Below, piece after piece: positions 25,227 through 33,960 of a stretch of DNA of 64,000 nucleotides (positions within the stretch are counted from its first letter, which is position 1; each line of letters begins with the position of its first letter). The notes beneath the pieces were generated by a model, which saw nothing but the letters and a program-made list of their open reading frames with translations, had not been told where the DNA came from and made no database searches. Location: NCBI RefSeq assembly GCF_019720895.1, contig NZ_JAHKSH010000003.1, positions 594,148 to 658,147 on the forward strand. The letters are read 5' to 3'. The position numbers were made by a program, and so were the translations under genes. The stretch comes from Microbacterium salitolerans. GTDB taxonomy: Bacteria > Actinomycetota > Actinomycetes > Actinomycetales > Microbacteriaceae.

Positions 25227-25931
25227 TCAGCAGGTCGGGTCGTCGGGAAAGGATCGAGCGGTGATGCGCCAGACGCCCTTTTCGCGTACGAAATCGAAGA
25301 CGCTCGCCGCGCGGACGCTCCGCGCGTCGAGCGAGCCCACCGGGTCGCCGGCGTCGTCGCGCATCACGACATCGCTCGAGTCGATGCAGGCGCGCACGCT
25401 CGCATCGCGGCCGTGGTGAGAGAGGATCTCGACGCTTTCGACGACGGGATCGCCCTCGAGGGTCCACCCGTTCTCGGCGAGCTCGGCATCCTGCGCCTCG
25501 AGCTCGGCGAGGTACGATCCGGCCACGGCATCCGAGAGCTGGCGGATGAGGCCGACCCTGTTTCCTTTGTCCCCACGCGTCGAGGGGAGGAGCGCGCTGT
25601 CGATGAGATCGCGCACGGCGTCCTCTTCGAGGTCGCCGGTCACCGGCGCGGCCGTCGGCTCGGGGGTCGGTGGGGCCGTCCGCGGCGCCGCGGTGGGAGA
25701 CGGCCCCGGCGTGGCGACGGGAGTCGCCGCCGGGGCCGCGGGAGGCGCAGAGGCGCTCTCCCTCACCTCGGCCGTCGCCGAGGGCACCGGGTCGGACGCT
25801 GCCGGGGAGAGCGCAGCGTCGTCGCCGGAGACTGGGGGCGCCACGCTGCCGAAGGCGATCGCGGCGCCCGTCACCGCGAGGATCGCGACGCAGGCGGCGC
25901 CGATCACGACGGATCGGGGAGTGAAGGTCAT
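25227..25931 (-). CDS. Exported protein with Pro/Ala-rich linker and NTF2-like C-terminal domain
   Basis: 234 residues. N-terminal signal/anchor at about 8-30 with no lipobox, a Pro/Ala/Thr linker (about 40-95), then a globular part (about 98-234) with the helix-and-sheet order of NTF2-like export-associated proteins (VESVEILSHHGRDASVRACI, VFDFVREKGVWRITARSF). Two Cys remain, at the DASVRAC strand and the last residue, perhaps a disulfide. ATG 25931 overlaps the flippase stop by 4 bp. Function unknown; a place between flippase and adhesin-like protein suggests an accessory role in export. Confidence 0.8.
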   Translation of the reverse strand: MTFTPRSVVIGAACVAILAVTGAAIAFGSVAPPVSGDDAALSPAASDPVPSATAEVRESASAPPAAPAATPVATPGPSPTAAPRTAPPTPEPTAAPVTGDLEEDAVRDLIDSALLPSTRGDKGNRVGLIRQLSDAVAGSYLAELEAQDAELAENGWTLEGDPVVESVEILSHHGRDASVRACIDSSDVVMRDDAGDPVGSLDARSVRAASVFDFVREKGVWRITARSFPDDPTC

Positions 25932-27418
25932 GAGGGCGCTCCGGTCGTGGTGCGGCGCAGAAGCGCTGTGAAGTGGTCGAGATGGAGAAGCCGCGGTGCT
26001 CGCGCCGCGCAGATGGTGAGACAGATCCCACCCAGGGCGGCGCCGATGAGCAGTCCCTCCCACGTGGCGCCGAACACGGCGCGGCTGACGGCGGCGGGCA
26101 GACCGACGCAGCCGATGGCGATCGCAAGCGGCACGAAGCCGGCCGACAGGGGGAGCGGGAGACGGAGGATCCGCCTCACCTGGAAGGTCGCGAGTGCCGC
26201 GTCGACGAGGATCGCGACGGCCCACGCGACGGCCGCGCCCGTGATCCCCCAGAGGGGCACGAGGACGAGGAGCAGGAGGACGTCGACGGCGACCGCGACG
26301 ATCTTGTTCAGGGCGGCGAGACCGCTTCGGCCGCTCATGAGGAGAACCGAGTGCACGTTTCCGGCGAGGAAGGTGACGATCGCCGCCGCGCTGAGCATCG
26401 CGAGCGCCGGCGCGCCGATGGCGAAATCTCGCCCGAGGATCCCGAGCCAGACGGGAGCGAAGATCGCCAGCAGCAGGTAGATGGGCGCGCTGAAGAGCAC
26501 GAGCCAGCAGGTCGCGGTGCGGAAGAGCGCGCGGATGCCGTCGTGGTCGTTGCGGTGGAGCAGGCCGCTGAAGCGGGGAGCGACGACGACGCGCAGGGCC
26601 GAGTCGACGAGCGTGCCGGCGGCCGCGATGCGCGTCGCGGCGCCGTAGATCCCGGCGGCGGCCGGTCCGGCGATCGCCCCGACCAGGACGACGTCGAGCC
26701 AGGCGAGCGCCTGCGAGAGCGTCTCGGAGGCGACGCGCGGGGCGGCGTAGCGCGCGAGGCGAGGCGCGGATCCGACCGGTGCGGCGCCGTGCGGAGGCGC
26801 GTCCGCGAGTCGGAGGCGCAGCGCGAGCAGCCACAGCGCGGCGGCGCAGGCGAGTGCCGCGGGAGCCGCCCACGCGGCCGCGACGCCCGCGACGCCGGCG
26901 CCGACGGCGACGGCCGCGATGACGGCGAGCACTCGTGCGAGAGGAAGCCCGACGTTCCCGATCCCGACGTAGGCGCCGAGATCTCCCAGCGCCCGGGAAG
27001 CGGCGAGGGCGACCGCGAGGACCGCAGCGAAGGGCAGCACCCAGGCGGAGGCGACGACGGCCTCGGCGACCGGCCCGACCAGAAGTGCGGATGCGATCGT
27101 GAGGATCACCGCGACGAGGGTCCCGGCCGCGGCGGCGGTCGCGACGAGCCGGCCCGTGGTGCCACGGAGTCCGGCGGTGCCGTCGATCGCGAGCCGGGGG
27201 AGGATCCACAGGGCCGTCGAGTCCATGCCGGCGCGGGCGACCGCGAGGGCGATGGTGAGCACCGCGATCGCCTGCAGGACGACACCGGCGCCGGCGTCGC
27301 CGAGGAGCCGACCGAGGACGACGATGAGGGCGAGTCCGAGGGCGGATCCGGCCGCGGCGCCGCCGAAGCTCACGAGGCCGCCTCGTGCGAGCGTGGCCTG
27401 CGGGGCGACGGCCGTCAT
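25928..27418 (-). CDS. Wzx-type polysaccharide flippase (MOP/MATE-like)
   Basis: 496 residues with 12-14 hydrophobic segments and a central basic loop; matches the polysaccharide-transporter/MurJ-like family in size and topology. It flips undecaprenyl-pyrophosphate-linked repeat units across the membrane before polymerisation. Starts at ATG 27418 within the previous stop (ATGA) and ends over the next start. Confidence 0.88.
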   Translation of the reverse strand: MTAVAPQATLARGGLVSFGGAAAGSALGLALIVVLGRLLGDAGAGVVLQAIAVLTIALAVARAGMDSTALWILPRLAIDGTAGLRGTTGRLVATAAAAGTLVAVILTIASALLVGPVAEAVVASAWVLPFAAVLAVALAASRALGDLGAYVGIGNVGLPLARVLAVIAAVAVGAGVAGVAAAWAAPAALACAAALWLLALRLRLADAPPHGAAPVGSAPRLARYAAPRVASETLSQALAWLDVVLVGAIAGPAAAGIYGAATRIAAAGTLVDSALRVVVAPRFSGLLHRNDHDGIRALFRTATCWLVLFSAPIYLLLAIFAPVWLGILGRDFAIGAPALAMLSAAAIVTFLAGNVHSVLLMSGRSGLAALNKIVAVAVDVLLLLVLVPLWGITGAAVAWAVAILVDAALATFQVRRILRLPLPLSAGFVPLAIAIGCVGLPAAVSRAVFGATWEGLLIGAALGGICLTICAARAPRLLHLDHFTALLRRTTTGAPS

Positions 27419-28275
27419 GCGGAGCGTCCCGTGAGAGACGCCGAGGCAGTGCGGCGGGAGAAGCGCTGGCGCAGGACGGCGCCGATGAACGACGGGTTGC
27501 CGAGCAGGTAGCGGCGCGCGAGACGACGCGGCTCGATGAGGAGCCGCCAGGCCCACTCGAGACCCGCCTGCATCATCCAGCGCGGTGCGCGCCTGTGCGC
27601 TCCGCTCAGCCAGTCGAAGAGACCGCCGCAGGTGAGGACGACGGGAGGGAGCTCGTCGCGGTGCGCCTGCACCCAGCGCTCCTGGAGAGGATCCCCGAGG
27701 CCCACGAACAGGATGCGTGTGTCGTGCGCGCGGATGTCATCGAGCAGCGCGGGGACATCGTCATCGGCGACGAAGCCGTGCGAGGTGCGGATCCGCAGAC
27801 CCGGGACGTGCTCGACCATCTTCTCGGCCGCACGGGCGGCGACGCCCTCGGCCCCTCCGAAGAAGTAGACGGGGAGGTCGGCGTCGGCGGCGGCACGCAG
27901 AACCGGCTCGGCGAGGTCGGTCGTGGCGACGCGCTCGGGGACGGATCCCCCGAGGAGCGAGCCCGCCCAGACGACCGACTTTCCGTCGGCGTAGTTCGTG
28001 GCGGCGTCGCGGAGGAAGTCCCGCAGGTCGGGGTCATGTCGCGCCAGGTTCACCACGTGGGCGTTGACGCCGACGAAGACCTCAGTTCCCGGCAGGAGAG
28101 TGCGGGAGATGATCGTCGTCGTGAGGGATCCCGTCGTCGCGGCGCAGATGGGCACGCCGTCGATGGGAGTGGTGGGGACGATGTCGGGCGCGCTCGGCTG
28201 AGCCGGCGCTGACGGTGCGGGGACTGCGGGGACTGCGGGGAGGACGTGCGCGCCCTCCGTGACGATGGCGGTCAT
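27415..28275 (-). CDS. WecG/TagA/CpsF family glycosyltransferase
   Basis: 286 residues. Family signatures: VGVNAHVVNLARHDPDLRDF, NYADGKSVVWA, PVYFFGGAEGVAA, LFVGLGDPLQERWV and the GGLFDWLSGAHRRAPRWM region. Members add N-acetylmannosamine-type or similar sugars to a lipid-PP-sugar, so this is likely the second step after the initiating transferase. ATG 28275 follows AAAGGAGCG. Its first 50 residues are a variable Pro/Ala-rich extension. Confidence 0.92.
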   Translation of the reverse strand: MTAIVTEGAHVLPAVPAVPAPSAPAQPSAPDIVPTTPIDGVPICAATTGSLTTTIISRTLLPGTEVFVGVNAHVVNLARHDPDLRDFLRDAATNYADGKSVVWAGSLLGGSVPERVATTDLAEPVLRAAADADLPVYFFGGAEGVAARAAEKMVEHVPGLRIRTSHGFVADDDVPALLDDIRAHDTRILFVGLGDPLQERWVQAHRDELPPVVLTCGGLFDWLSGAHRRAPRWMMQAGLEWAWRLLIEPRRLARRYLLGNPSFIGAVLRQRFSRRTASASLTGRSA

Positions 28276-28955
28276 CAGTACGCTCCTTTCGGCCGCACCA
28301 CGACGCCGACGGTGCGGCATATGAGAGCGAGATCGGTCGGGAGCGACCAGGTCTCGACGTAGCGGAGGTCGAGCCGGAGGCTCTCCTCCCAGGTGAGGTC
28401 GCTGCGGCCGCTGACCTGCCAGGGCCCCGTGATGCCGGGCTTGACGTCGAGGCGGCGGAAGGCGCCGGCCTCGTACGCCAGCACCTCCTCACGGAGCGGT
28501 GGGCGGGGGCCGACGATGCTCATGGCGCCCATGAGCACGTTCCAGAACTGCGGCAGCTCGTCGATCGAGTGGCGGCGCAGAAGACGCCCCACACGCGTGA
28601 CGCGCGGATCGTCGTGAAGCTTGAAGAGCGGCCCGGCGCCCTGATCGTCGCCGCGCATCTCGGCGCGCGCGATCTCGGCGTCCGCTCGCATCGTGCGGAA
28701 CTTCCACATCGCGAAGAGGCGACCGTCCTGCCCGACCCGGAGCTGCCGGAAGAAGACAGGGCCGGGAGAGTCGATCGCGATCGCGATCGCGATGACCGGG
28801 AGGAGGGCGGCGATGACGACGAGGGCGGCGCCGGCGAGGGAGACGTCGACGAGGCGCTTGGCCCGCCGTGCCGTCAGATCCCGCGCGTACGGCAGAGCGA
28901 TGAAGGGGGCGGCCTCGAAGGTCGCCGTACGGCGTGTGAGCGCGCCAGTCGTCAT
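28275..28955 (-). CDS. Initiating sugar-phosphate transferase (polyprenyl phosphate, WcaJ/PssA type)
   Basis: 226 residues. One hydrophobic segment (about 30-60), then the bacterial sugar transferase core: [61 protein letters not shown] and [14 protein letters not shown]. It transfers a sugar-1-phosphate to undecaprenyl phosphate, the committed first step of repeat-unit synthesis. First gene of the 12-gene operon; start ATG 28955 has GGGGAG 8 nt upstream. The long N-terminal sensor half of WcaJ is absent. Confidence 0.93.
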   Translation of the reverse strand: MTTGALTRRTATFEAAPFIALPYARDLTARRAKRLVDVSLAGAALVVIAALLPVIAIAIAIDSPGPVFFRQLRVGQDGRLFAMWKFRTMRADAEIARAEMRGDDQGAGPLFKLHDDPRVTRVGRLLRRHSIDELPQFWNVLMGAMSIVGPRPPLREEVLAYEAGAFRRLDVKPGITGPWQVSGRSDLTWEESLRLDLRYVETWSLPTDLALICRTVGVVVRPKGAY

Positions 28956-29040
28956 GGCATCTCCCCGGAAGATGGTCGACCGCGCTGCTCCCGCCGCGCG
29001 GATCGGAGCCGTCACGCGGATGCGCGCCGATCTCGATGCA

Positions 29041-29046
29041 TGTCAA
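29041..29046 (-). promoter_or_regulatory. Possible -35 (TTGACA) for the exopolysaccharide operon
   Basis: TTGACA on the - strand, 86 bp before the sugar transferase start. No good -10 follows at 17 bp, so this is tentative. The stretch 28956-29202 holds only promoter-type sequence. Confidence 0.25.
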
Positions 29047-29142
29047 GAGCGCGCGCGGACGCCCCTGATACATCGAGAGGGGAACTTCTTCTGGGGGTAC
29101 CCGGGCAGAGGCGCGACACGGGCGATCCATAGCCCGCACCGG

Positions 29143-29173
29143 TTGCGCACGGAGCCGACGTGTGTAGCGTCGG
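29143..29173 (+). promoter_or_regulatory. Promoter with overlapping inverted repeat, SurA-N lipoprotein gene
   Basis: TTGCGC (29143-29148), a 16-bp spacer and TAGCGT (29165-29170). CCGACG at 29155-29160 and CGTCGG at 29168-29173 form an inverted repeat over the -10, which could bind a repressor. Confidence 0.45.
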
Positions 29174-29202
29174 TCGGAATGTTCACACGTTCAGGAGACT
29201 CC

Positions 29203-29952
29203 ATGTCGATTACCCGTCCCCTTCTCGCCGTGTCCGCGGTCGCGATGCTCGCGCTCACCGGCTGCAGCGCGGCAGGCAGCGAAGACGGCGCGGAGAAGAC
29301 CCCCAGTGCCACAGAGAACCCCGACAGCGCGGCGCCGAAGGCCGACCTGAAGGGCGTTCCCGACGTCGTCGCCGAGGTCAACGGTGAAGAGGTCGGGCTC
29401 GAGGAGTTCACGACCGCGTACGAGGGTCAGCTCCAGCAGGCGGCCATGACGCAGCAGCAGACCGGGCAGGAGGTCGACCAGGAGGCCCTCAAGGGCCAGG
29501 TCGCCGACATGCTCGTCAACAACCTTCTCCTCACGCAGGCGGCAGCCGACGCCGGTATCGACGCGACCGACGAGGACATCGACGGGCAGCTTCAGGCGCT
29601 CGCCGAGCAGAACGGCCTCGAGTCGGTGGACGCGGTCATCTCCGCGTTCGACGACCAGGGCGTCTCGGAGAAGGAGGTCCGCGAGGACGCGGCCGTCCAG
29701 GCCGAGATCGACCAGTTCATCCAGGGCGAGACCGACATCGCGGAGCCGAGTGACGAGGAGCTGAAGAAGCAGTACGACGCGCTCGTCGAGCAGACGAAGG
29801 CTCAGGGCGAGGAAGCGGCGGCGCAGATTCCGCCGTTCAAGGAGGTCCGCGACCAGATCGCCCAGCAGGCTGTCGCCGAGGAGGAGAACGCCGCCGTCGG
29901 CGAGATCCTCAAGGGGCTGAAGAAGGACGCCGACGTCAAGATCAACCTCTGA
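29203..29952 (+). CDS. SurA N-terminal-domain lipoprotein (chaperone type)
   Basis: 249 residues. Lipoprotein signal with lipobox LTGC, Cys19. A SurA-N-like helical domain follows (VVAEVNGEEVGLEEFTTAY, then repeated helices rich in Gln/Glu). No parvulin PPIase core is seen after it. It therefore resembles holding chaperones or PrsA/SurA relatives that assist secreted proteins at the outer membrane face. ATG 29203 with AGGAG 6 nt upstream. Ends in a strong hairpin; single-gene unit. Confidence 0.85.
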   Translation: MSITRPLLAVSAVAMLALTGCSAAGSEDGAEKTPSATENPDSAAPKADLKGVPDVVAEVNGEEVGLEEFTTAYEGQLQQAAMTQQQTGQEVDQEALKGQVADMLVNNLLLTQAAADAGIDATDEDIDGQLQALAEQNGLESVDAVISAFDDQGVSEKEVREDAAVQAEIDQFIQGETDIAEPSDEELKKQYDALVEQTKAQGEEAAAQIPPFKEVRDQIAQQAVAEEENAAVGEILKGLKKDADVKINL

Positions 29953-29960
29953 CCCACCCC

Positions 29961-30010
29961 GCAGACAGAGAGCCCCGGACGTCACGTGACGTCCGGGGGT
30001 CTCTGTCTGC
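29961..30010. terminator. Long terminator hairpin
   Basis: Near-perfect inverted repeat (GCAGACAGAGA ... TCTCTGTCTGC arms with an inner GC stem closing at CACG) downstream of the SurA-N gene and 22 bp from the YihY gene stop, so it can serve both convergent genes. Confidence 0.85.
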
Positions 30011-30031
30011 GCGGCGGTGCCGCCTCGTCCG

Positions 30032-31258
30032 TCAGGCGTCGGCGGTGAGCGCGTCGAGGTCGGCCTGCGCACGACGCACGGCCCGCGCCGCAGCGGCGCG
30101 GCGGAACCAGGACGCGGCATCCCGCGCCCTCTCGGCCTCGCGGAGCCGCACGCGCGCCGCCACGAGGAGGGCGGCGTGCTCGGCCGCGCGGCGATCGGCC
30201 TCGGAACGCGGTGCCAGCTCGATGTTCTCGTCGTTCGCTGAGACGGCGATCCACGCCGCCGCGACGAGGAGGACGACGCCCGCGACGCGGAACCAGAGCA
30301 GCAGCCCGATGAAGACGGCGAACGTCGCGAGCAGGGGGTTGGAGGGGGAGTAGCTCAGCAGGAATCCGGCGCCGAGCTGCAGCACCGCGACGGCGCCGCC
30401 CCCGAGCAGCGAGCCGGGCAGGATCATGTGCCAGCGCACCGCGGCGCCGGACAGGAACCGGAAGATGACGGCGAGGGCGAGGGCGTCGACGGCGAAGGAG
30501 ACGAGCACGGTCGCGGCTCCGACGAGCAGCTGGAACCACCCCGAATGCGTGTCCCATCCGAACAGCCGGAAGACCGCGCCGAACGTCCAGGTGCCGAGGA
30601 ACCCCACCACGCCGCCGACGATCAGGGCGCCGCCGAACAGCAGCGCGGCGAGGAAGTCGCGGACCTTCAGCAGCGCATAGCCGCGATCGTCCGGCGGCAG
30701 CCCGAAGATGTCTCGCACGGCGCGGCGCGCATACGTCACCCAGCCGATCATGGTCCAGATCAGCGTGCCCACGGCGATCAGCCCTGTGACGCTCAGAACG
30801 CCCGTCCCGCCCGTCGCCACCGCCTGCACCTGGGCGGGCGTGAAGACGCCGTCCTCGGAGATGAGCCCGGGGATGTAGCGGTTGATGAGGTCGATGAGCT
30901 CCTGGACGGCGACGGAGCTCGCGCCGAGCCACAGCCCGACGCTGGCGAAGGCGACGTAGACCGCCGCGAAGATCGCGAACAGCGCCTCGTAGCTCACCCC
31001 GGCGGCGAGCAGGAATCCGTTGTGCCGCAGGAAGTGCCGCCACACCCGCACGGGGAACCAGGCGAGCGTCCGGCGCGTGATCGCGGTCGCCCGCTCGATC
31101 GGCTCGTCGAAGCGGGTGCGCAGCGCGTCCTCCGCGGCGACCCAGCGCCCCGACAGGCCCGATCCGCCGGCCTCGCGCGCCGCCTCCGCGCCCGCGCCGT
31201 GTGCGGCGTCGTCGGCGTCTTCCGGGGGAGGCGCCTGACCGCCGTGGGGGTGACTCAC
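30032..31258 (-). CDS. YihY/virulence factor BrkB family membrane protein
   Basis: 408 residues from GTG 31258. Six hydrophobic segments between about 85 and 345 (FLRHNGFLLAAGVSYEALFA, LIWTMIGWVTYARRAV, LLLWFRVAGVVLLVAAAWIA), the family pattern. A basic/acidic helical tail of about 60 residues rich in Ala and Arg follows. The biochemical role is not settled for the family; the old RNase BN label for it is not supported. Confidence 0.9.
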   Translation of the reverse strand: MSHPHGGQAPPPEDADDAAHGAGAEAAREAGGSGLSGRWVAAEDALRTRFDEPIERATAITRRTLAWFPVRVWRHFLRHNGFLLAAGVSYEALFAIFAAVYVAFASVGLWLGASSVAVQELIDLINRYIPGLISEDGVFTPAQVQAVATGGTGVLSVTGLIAVGTLIWTMIGWVTYARRAVRDIFGLPPDDRGYALLKVRDFLAALLFGGALIVGGVVGFLGTWTFGAVFRLFGWDTHSGWFQLLVGAATVLVSFAVDALALAVIFRFLSGAAVRWHMILPGSLLGGGAVAVLQLGAGFLLSYSPSNPLLATFAVFIGLLLWFRVAGVVLLVAAAWIAVSANDENIELAPRSEADRRAAEHAALLVAARVRLREAERARDAASWFRRAAAARAVRRAQADLDALTADA

Positions 31259-31331
31259 CGTGCCAGGATAACGAGGCGCGTCATGCGCGTGTCGCGCGGG
31301 GTCCGCGACGGCCGGCGCGGGCTCTCGCCGT

Positions 31332-31371
31332 CGCGAATCGCTCCGAGATCGCGACCTCGGAGCGATTCGCG
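31332..31371 (-). terminator. Terminator hairpin after BCCT gene
   Basis: 16-bp perfect stem (31332-31347 with 31356-31371), 8-base loop, starting 20 bp downstream of the BCCT stop in its direction of transcription. No long U-run. Confidence 0.75.
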
Positions 31372-31390
31372 GCGGCTGTGCGACGCGGGG

Positions 31391-33283
31391 CTACTCGGAT
31401 CCGCTGGTGCCGCGGTTCTGCGGACGCCGCAGGCCGCGCGTGCGGGAGATCCGGTAGTCGATGCGGTCGTCGACGTAGTCCTGCAGCTCCTCGCTCCCGG
31501 ACAGGCTGCTCGTCATCTCCTCGGTCACGTATTCCGTGAAGCGCTCGAGGCGTTTCATCGACTGCGCATGCTCGATCTGCTTGAACTCGTATCGCAGTGC
31601 CTTCACGAGCGCGATCGCCATGAGGATCATGATGACGCTGAACGGCAGTGCCGTGAGGAGCGAACCGGCCTGCAGGGCGCTCAGCGCGTCGGATCCGCCC
31701 GCCAGGAGCAGCGCCATCGCGAGGACGCCTTCGAGCACGGCCCAGAGGATGCGCGACCACATGGGCGGGTTCGGGTGGCCACCGGACGCGAGCATGTCGA
31801 CGACGAGCGATCCCGAGTCCGACGACGTGATGAAGAAGATCGCGACGACGATGATCGCGAGGATCGAGAGGATGTTCCCGAGCGGCAGGTCGCCGAGCAC
31901 CGTGAACAGGGATCCCTCTGCGGAGACGGCGCCGTCCTGCACGAGATCGCCCTCGCCGAACATCTGACGGTAGATACCGGATCCGCCCATGACGGAGAAC
32001 CAGAAGAATCCGACGAGCGTGGGCACGAGCAGCACGCCGGCGACGAACTGGCGCACCGTGCGGCCGCGCGAGATGCGCGCGATGAACACGCCGACGAACG
32101 GCGCCCACGCGATCCACCAGCCCCAGTAGAACAGCGTCCAGCCGGAGAGCCATTCGTGCGTGTCCGATCCCGCGAAGGCTCCGACGTCGAGGGTCATGTG
32201 GAAGACGTTCGCGAAGTACACGCCGAGCGACTCGACGAAGGTGCGCAGCAGGAACAGCGTCGGCCCGAGGACGAGCATCGACACGAGCAGCACGCCGGCG
32301 AGCGACAGGTTGATGTTCGACAGCCACTTGATGCCTGCGCCGAGCCCGCTGACGACCGAGAGCGTCGCGAGGAAGGTGATCCCGGCGATGAGGGCGACGA
32401 GCAGCCACGTGTCGGTCGTCGAGACGAGGCCGATCGCCTGCATGCCGGAGGCGATCTGCTGCACGCCGAGGCCGAGCGAGGTCGCCACGCCGAACACGGT
32501 GCCGAAGATGGCCAGGATGTCGATGACGTCGCCGACCCATCCCTTCACGCGGTCGCCGAACAGGGGCTCGAGGGCCCAGCGGATGGAGACGGGCCGCCCG
32601 CGGCGGTGGATCGCGTAGGCGAGCGCGAGCCCGATCACGGCGTAGATGGCCCACGGGTGCAGTCCCCAGTGGACGAACGTCTGCGCCATGGCGAGGCCCG
32701 CGAGCTCGGTCTCCGTTCCGTCCCAGCTGGGGTTCCCGCCGATCGTCGCGTAGGTGACCGGCTCGCCGACGCCGTAGAAGATGAGGCCGATGCCCATGCC
32801 CGCGGAGAAGAGCATCGCGAACCAGGCCATGATGCCGAACTCCGGCTTGTCGCCGTCGCGTCCGAGCTTGATCGTGCCGAGCTTCGAGAACGCGATCACG
32901 ACCGCGAACACCACGAACGCGCCGATGATGAGCATGTAGTACCAGCCGAGCGTGTCGGCGATCCATGCCTTGCTCGAGTTGAACGCCGTGCCCATCGCGT
33001 CGGGGAACACGAGCGACAGCACCGTGACGAGCGCGATGATGAGGAACGCGGGCCAGAACACGCGCGGAGCGATCATGCCCTTGCCGATGCGCACGCCCTG
33101 GCGGCGGAGCTTCTGCGTGATCTCGTCGTCCGTGTCGTTCTCGGCGATGTGCATGCGCGAGGGCACGGCGGAGATCGCCGCATTCAGCTCGAACGTCTCG
33201 CCGTTCAGGGGGTTCTCGAGGGTCGGGGGGCGATTCTCATCGGGCTCGGGTGCGTCGCCCGAGGGGCCAGTCGTGTTCGTCAC
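31391..33283 (-). CDS. BCCT family transporter (glycine betaine/choline type)
   Basis: 630 residues, twelve predicted transmembrane segments. The signature glycine-rich segment GMGIGLIFYGVGEP is the Na+-coupled, BetP-like form, and WGLHPWAIYAV and SDSGSLVVDML are conserved. The long N-terminal (about 75 residues, acidic) and C-terminal (about 80 residues, basic/acidic helix) extensions are typical of osmosensing BetP-like carriers. Likely imports betaine for osmoprotection. GTG 33283 follows GGAGGCACGCGC. Stand-alone gene. Confidence 0.92.
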   Translation of the reverse strand: MTNTTGPSGDAPEPDENRPPTLENPLNGETFELNAAISAVPSRMHIAENDTDDEITQKLRRQGVRIGKGMIAPRVFWPAFLIIALVTVLSLVFPDAMGTAFNSSKAWIADTLGWYYMLIIGAFVVFAVVIAFSKLGTIKLGRDGDKPEFGIMAWFAMLFSAGMGIGLIFYGVGEPVTYATIGGNPSWDGTETELAGLAMAQTFVHWGLHPWAIYAVIGLALAYAIHRRGRPVSIRWALEPLFGDRVKGWVGDVIDILAIFGTVFGVATSLGLGVQQIASGMQAIGLVSTTDTWLLVALIAGITFLATLSVVSGLGAGIKWLSNINLSLAGVLLVSMLVLGPTLFLLRTFVESLGVYFANVFHMTLDVGAFAGSDTHEWLSGWTLFYWGWWIAWAPFVGVFIARISRGRTVRQFVAGVLLVPTLVGFFWFSVMGGSGIYRQMFGEGDLVQDGAVSAEGSLFTVLGDLPLGNILSILAIIVVAIFFITSSDSGSLVVDMLASGGHPNPPMWSRILWAVLEGVLAMALLLAGGSDALSALQAGSLLTALPFSVIMILMAIALVKALRYEFKQIEHAQSMKRLERFTEYVTEEMTSSLSGSEELQDYVDDRIDYRISRTRGLRRPQNRGTSGSE

Positions 33284-33399
33284 GCGCGTGCCTCCTTCGT
33301 CTGCGTCATTTCGTGGGGTTCATGCTTGCGCGGTATCGCCGCGTGCGCCACCGCAATCGCCGAGAAAAGTACGAGCGCTCGCTCACGTGCAGAATCCGC

Positions 33400-33432
33400 A
33401 CAAAACAAAACCCCCTCACGAGGAGGGGGTTT
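33400..33432 (-). terminator. Rho-independent terminator after tRNA-Phe
   Basis: On the - strand a 10-bp stem (33423-33432 with 33408-33417) is followed by TTTTGTTTTG, 8 bp beyond the tRNA-Phe 3' end; closes the Glu-Asp-Phe tRNA transcript. Confidence 0.88.
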
Positions 33433-33439
33433 CTGTCTG

Positions 33440-33512
33440 TGGCTCCGACCGGCGTCGATCCGGTGACCTTTCGATTTTCAGTCGAACGCTCTACCAACTG
33501 AGCTACAGAGCC
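33440..33512 (-). tRNA. tRNA-Phe(GAA)
   Basis: 73 nt. 7-bp acceptor stem (GGCTCTG with CGGAGCC, one G-U), T-arm GGATCGACGCC type, anticodon loop CTGAAAA giving GAA, discriminator A. CCA is not encoded. Confidence 0.95.
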
Positions 33513-33585
33513 TCACGGCTGCTGCCGCGTCCTACACGAAGAGCCTTCTCAACAGTGTTGATTTGAGAAGGCCCGACGTCTGGAG

Positions 33586-33659
33586 CGACCCTGACGGGAC
33601 TTGAACCCGCGACCTCCGCCGTGACAGGGCGGCACGCTAACCAACTGCGCTACAGGGCC
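33586..33659 (-). tRNA. tRNA-Asp(GTC)
   Basis: 74 nt. Acceptor GGCCCTG/CAGGGTC, anticodon loop CTGTCAC giving GTC, T-loop TTCAAGT, discriminator G. Second of three tandem tRNAs on the - strand. Confidence 0.95.
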
Positions 33660-33701
33660 AGATTGTGCTTGACGCACGATTTTCAATTGTATCAGCTTGC
33701 G

Positions 33702-33774
33702 TGACCCCAACGGGATTCGAACCCGTGCTACCGGCGTGAAAGGCCAGCGTCCTAGGCCGCTAAACGATGGGGCC
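33702..33774 (-). tRNA. tRNA-Glu(TTC)
   Basis: 73 nt. Acceptor GGCCCCA/TGGGGTC, anticodon loop CTTTCAC giving TTC, T-loop TTCGAAT, discriminator A. First tRNA of the Glu-Asp-Phe transcript. Confidence 0.95.
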
Positions 33775-33811
33775 GTGGGGCGAACCCGGGGGTTCACGTG
33801 CCAACTGTTCA

Positions 33812-33841
33812 ATCTTACGCACGGCCGGTTCGGATTCGCAA
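33812..33841 (-). promoter_or_regulatory. Promoter of the Glu-Asp-Phe tRNA operon
   Basis: On the - strand TTGCGA (33841-33836), an 18-bp spacer and TAAGAT (33817-33812), 38 bp before the tRNA-Glu 5' end. Confidence 0.65.
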
Positions 33842-33960
33842 AATCGTGGCGCGCCCTGCGCGTCTCGGGCGTGTCGCTGGGGCAGGATTTGCGCGGCACA
33901 CCGTTCCGTGGTCCGTCCGCGCGGGCGAATCCTGGTGCAGATGTGGAAGGTGTTGTTAGT

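Noticed and set aside
30032-31258. Ribonuclease BN annotation for the YihY protein
   Set aside because: True RNase BN is a metallo-beta-lactamase enzyme; this is an integral membrane protein of a different family.
30428-33466. Long + strand open frame opposite the BCCT and YihY genes
   Set aside because: Antisense shadow in GC-rich DNA; composition is repetitive Arg/Glu/Asp/His and both real genes have clear family motifs.
33440-33774. tRNA cluster as an integration (att) site for a genomic island
   Set aside because: No integrase and no direct repeat of a tRNA 3' end is seen within the window; the flanking genes are housekeeping.
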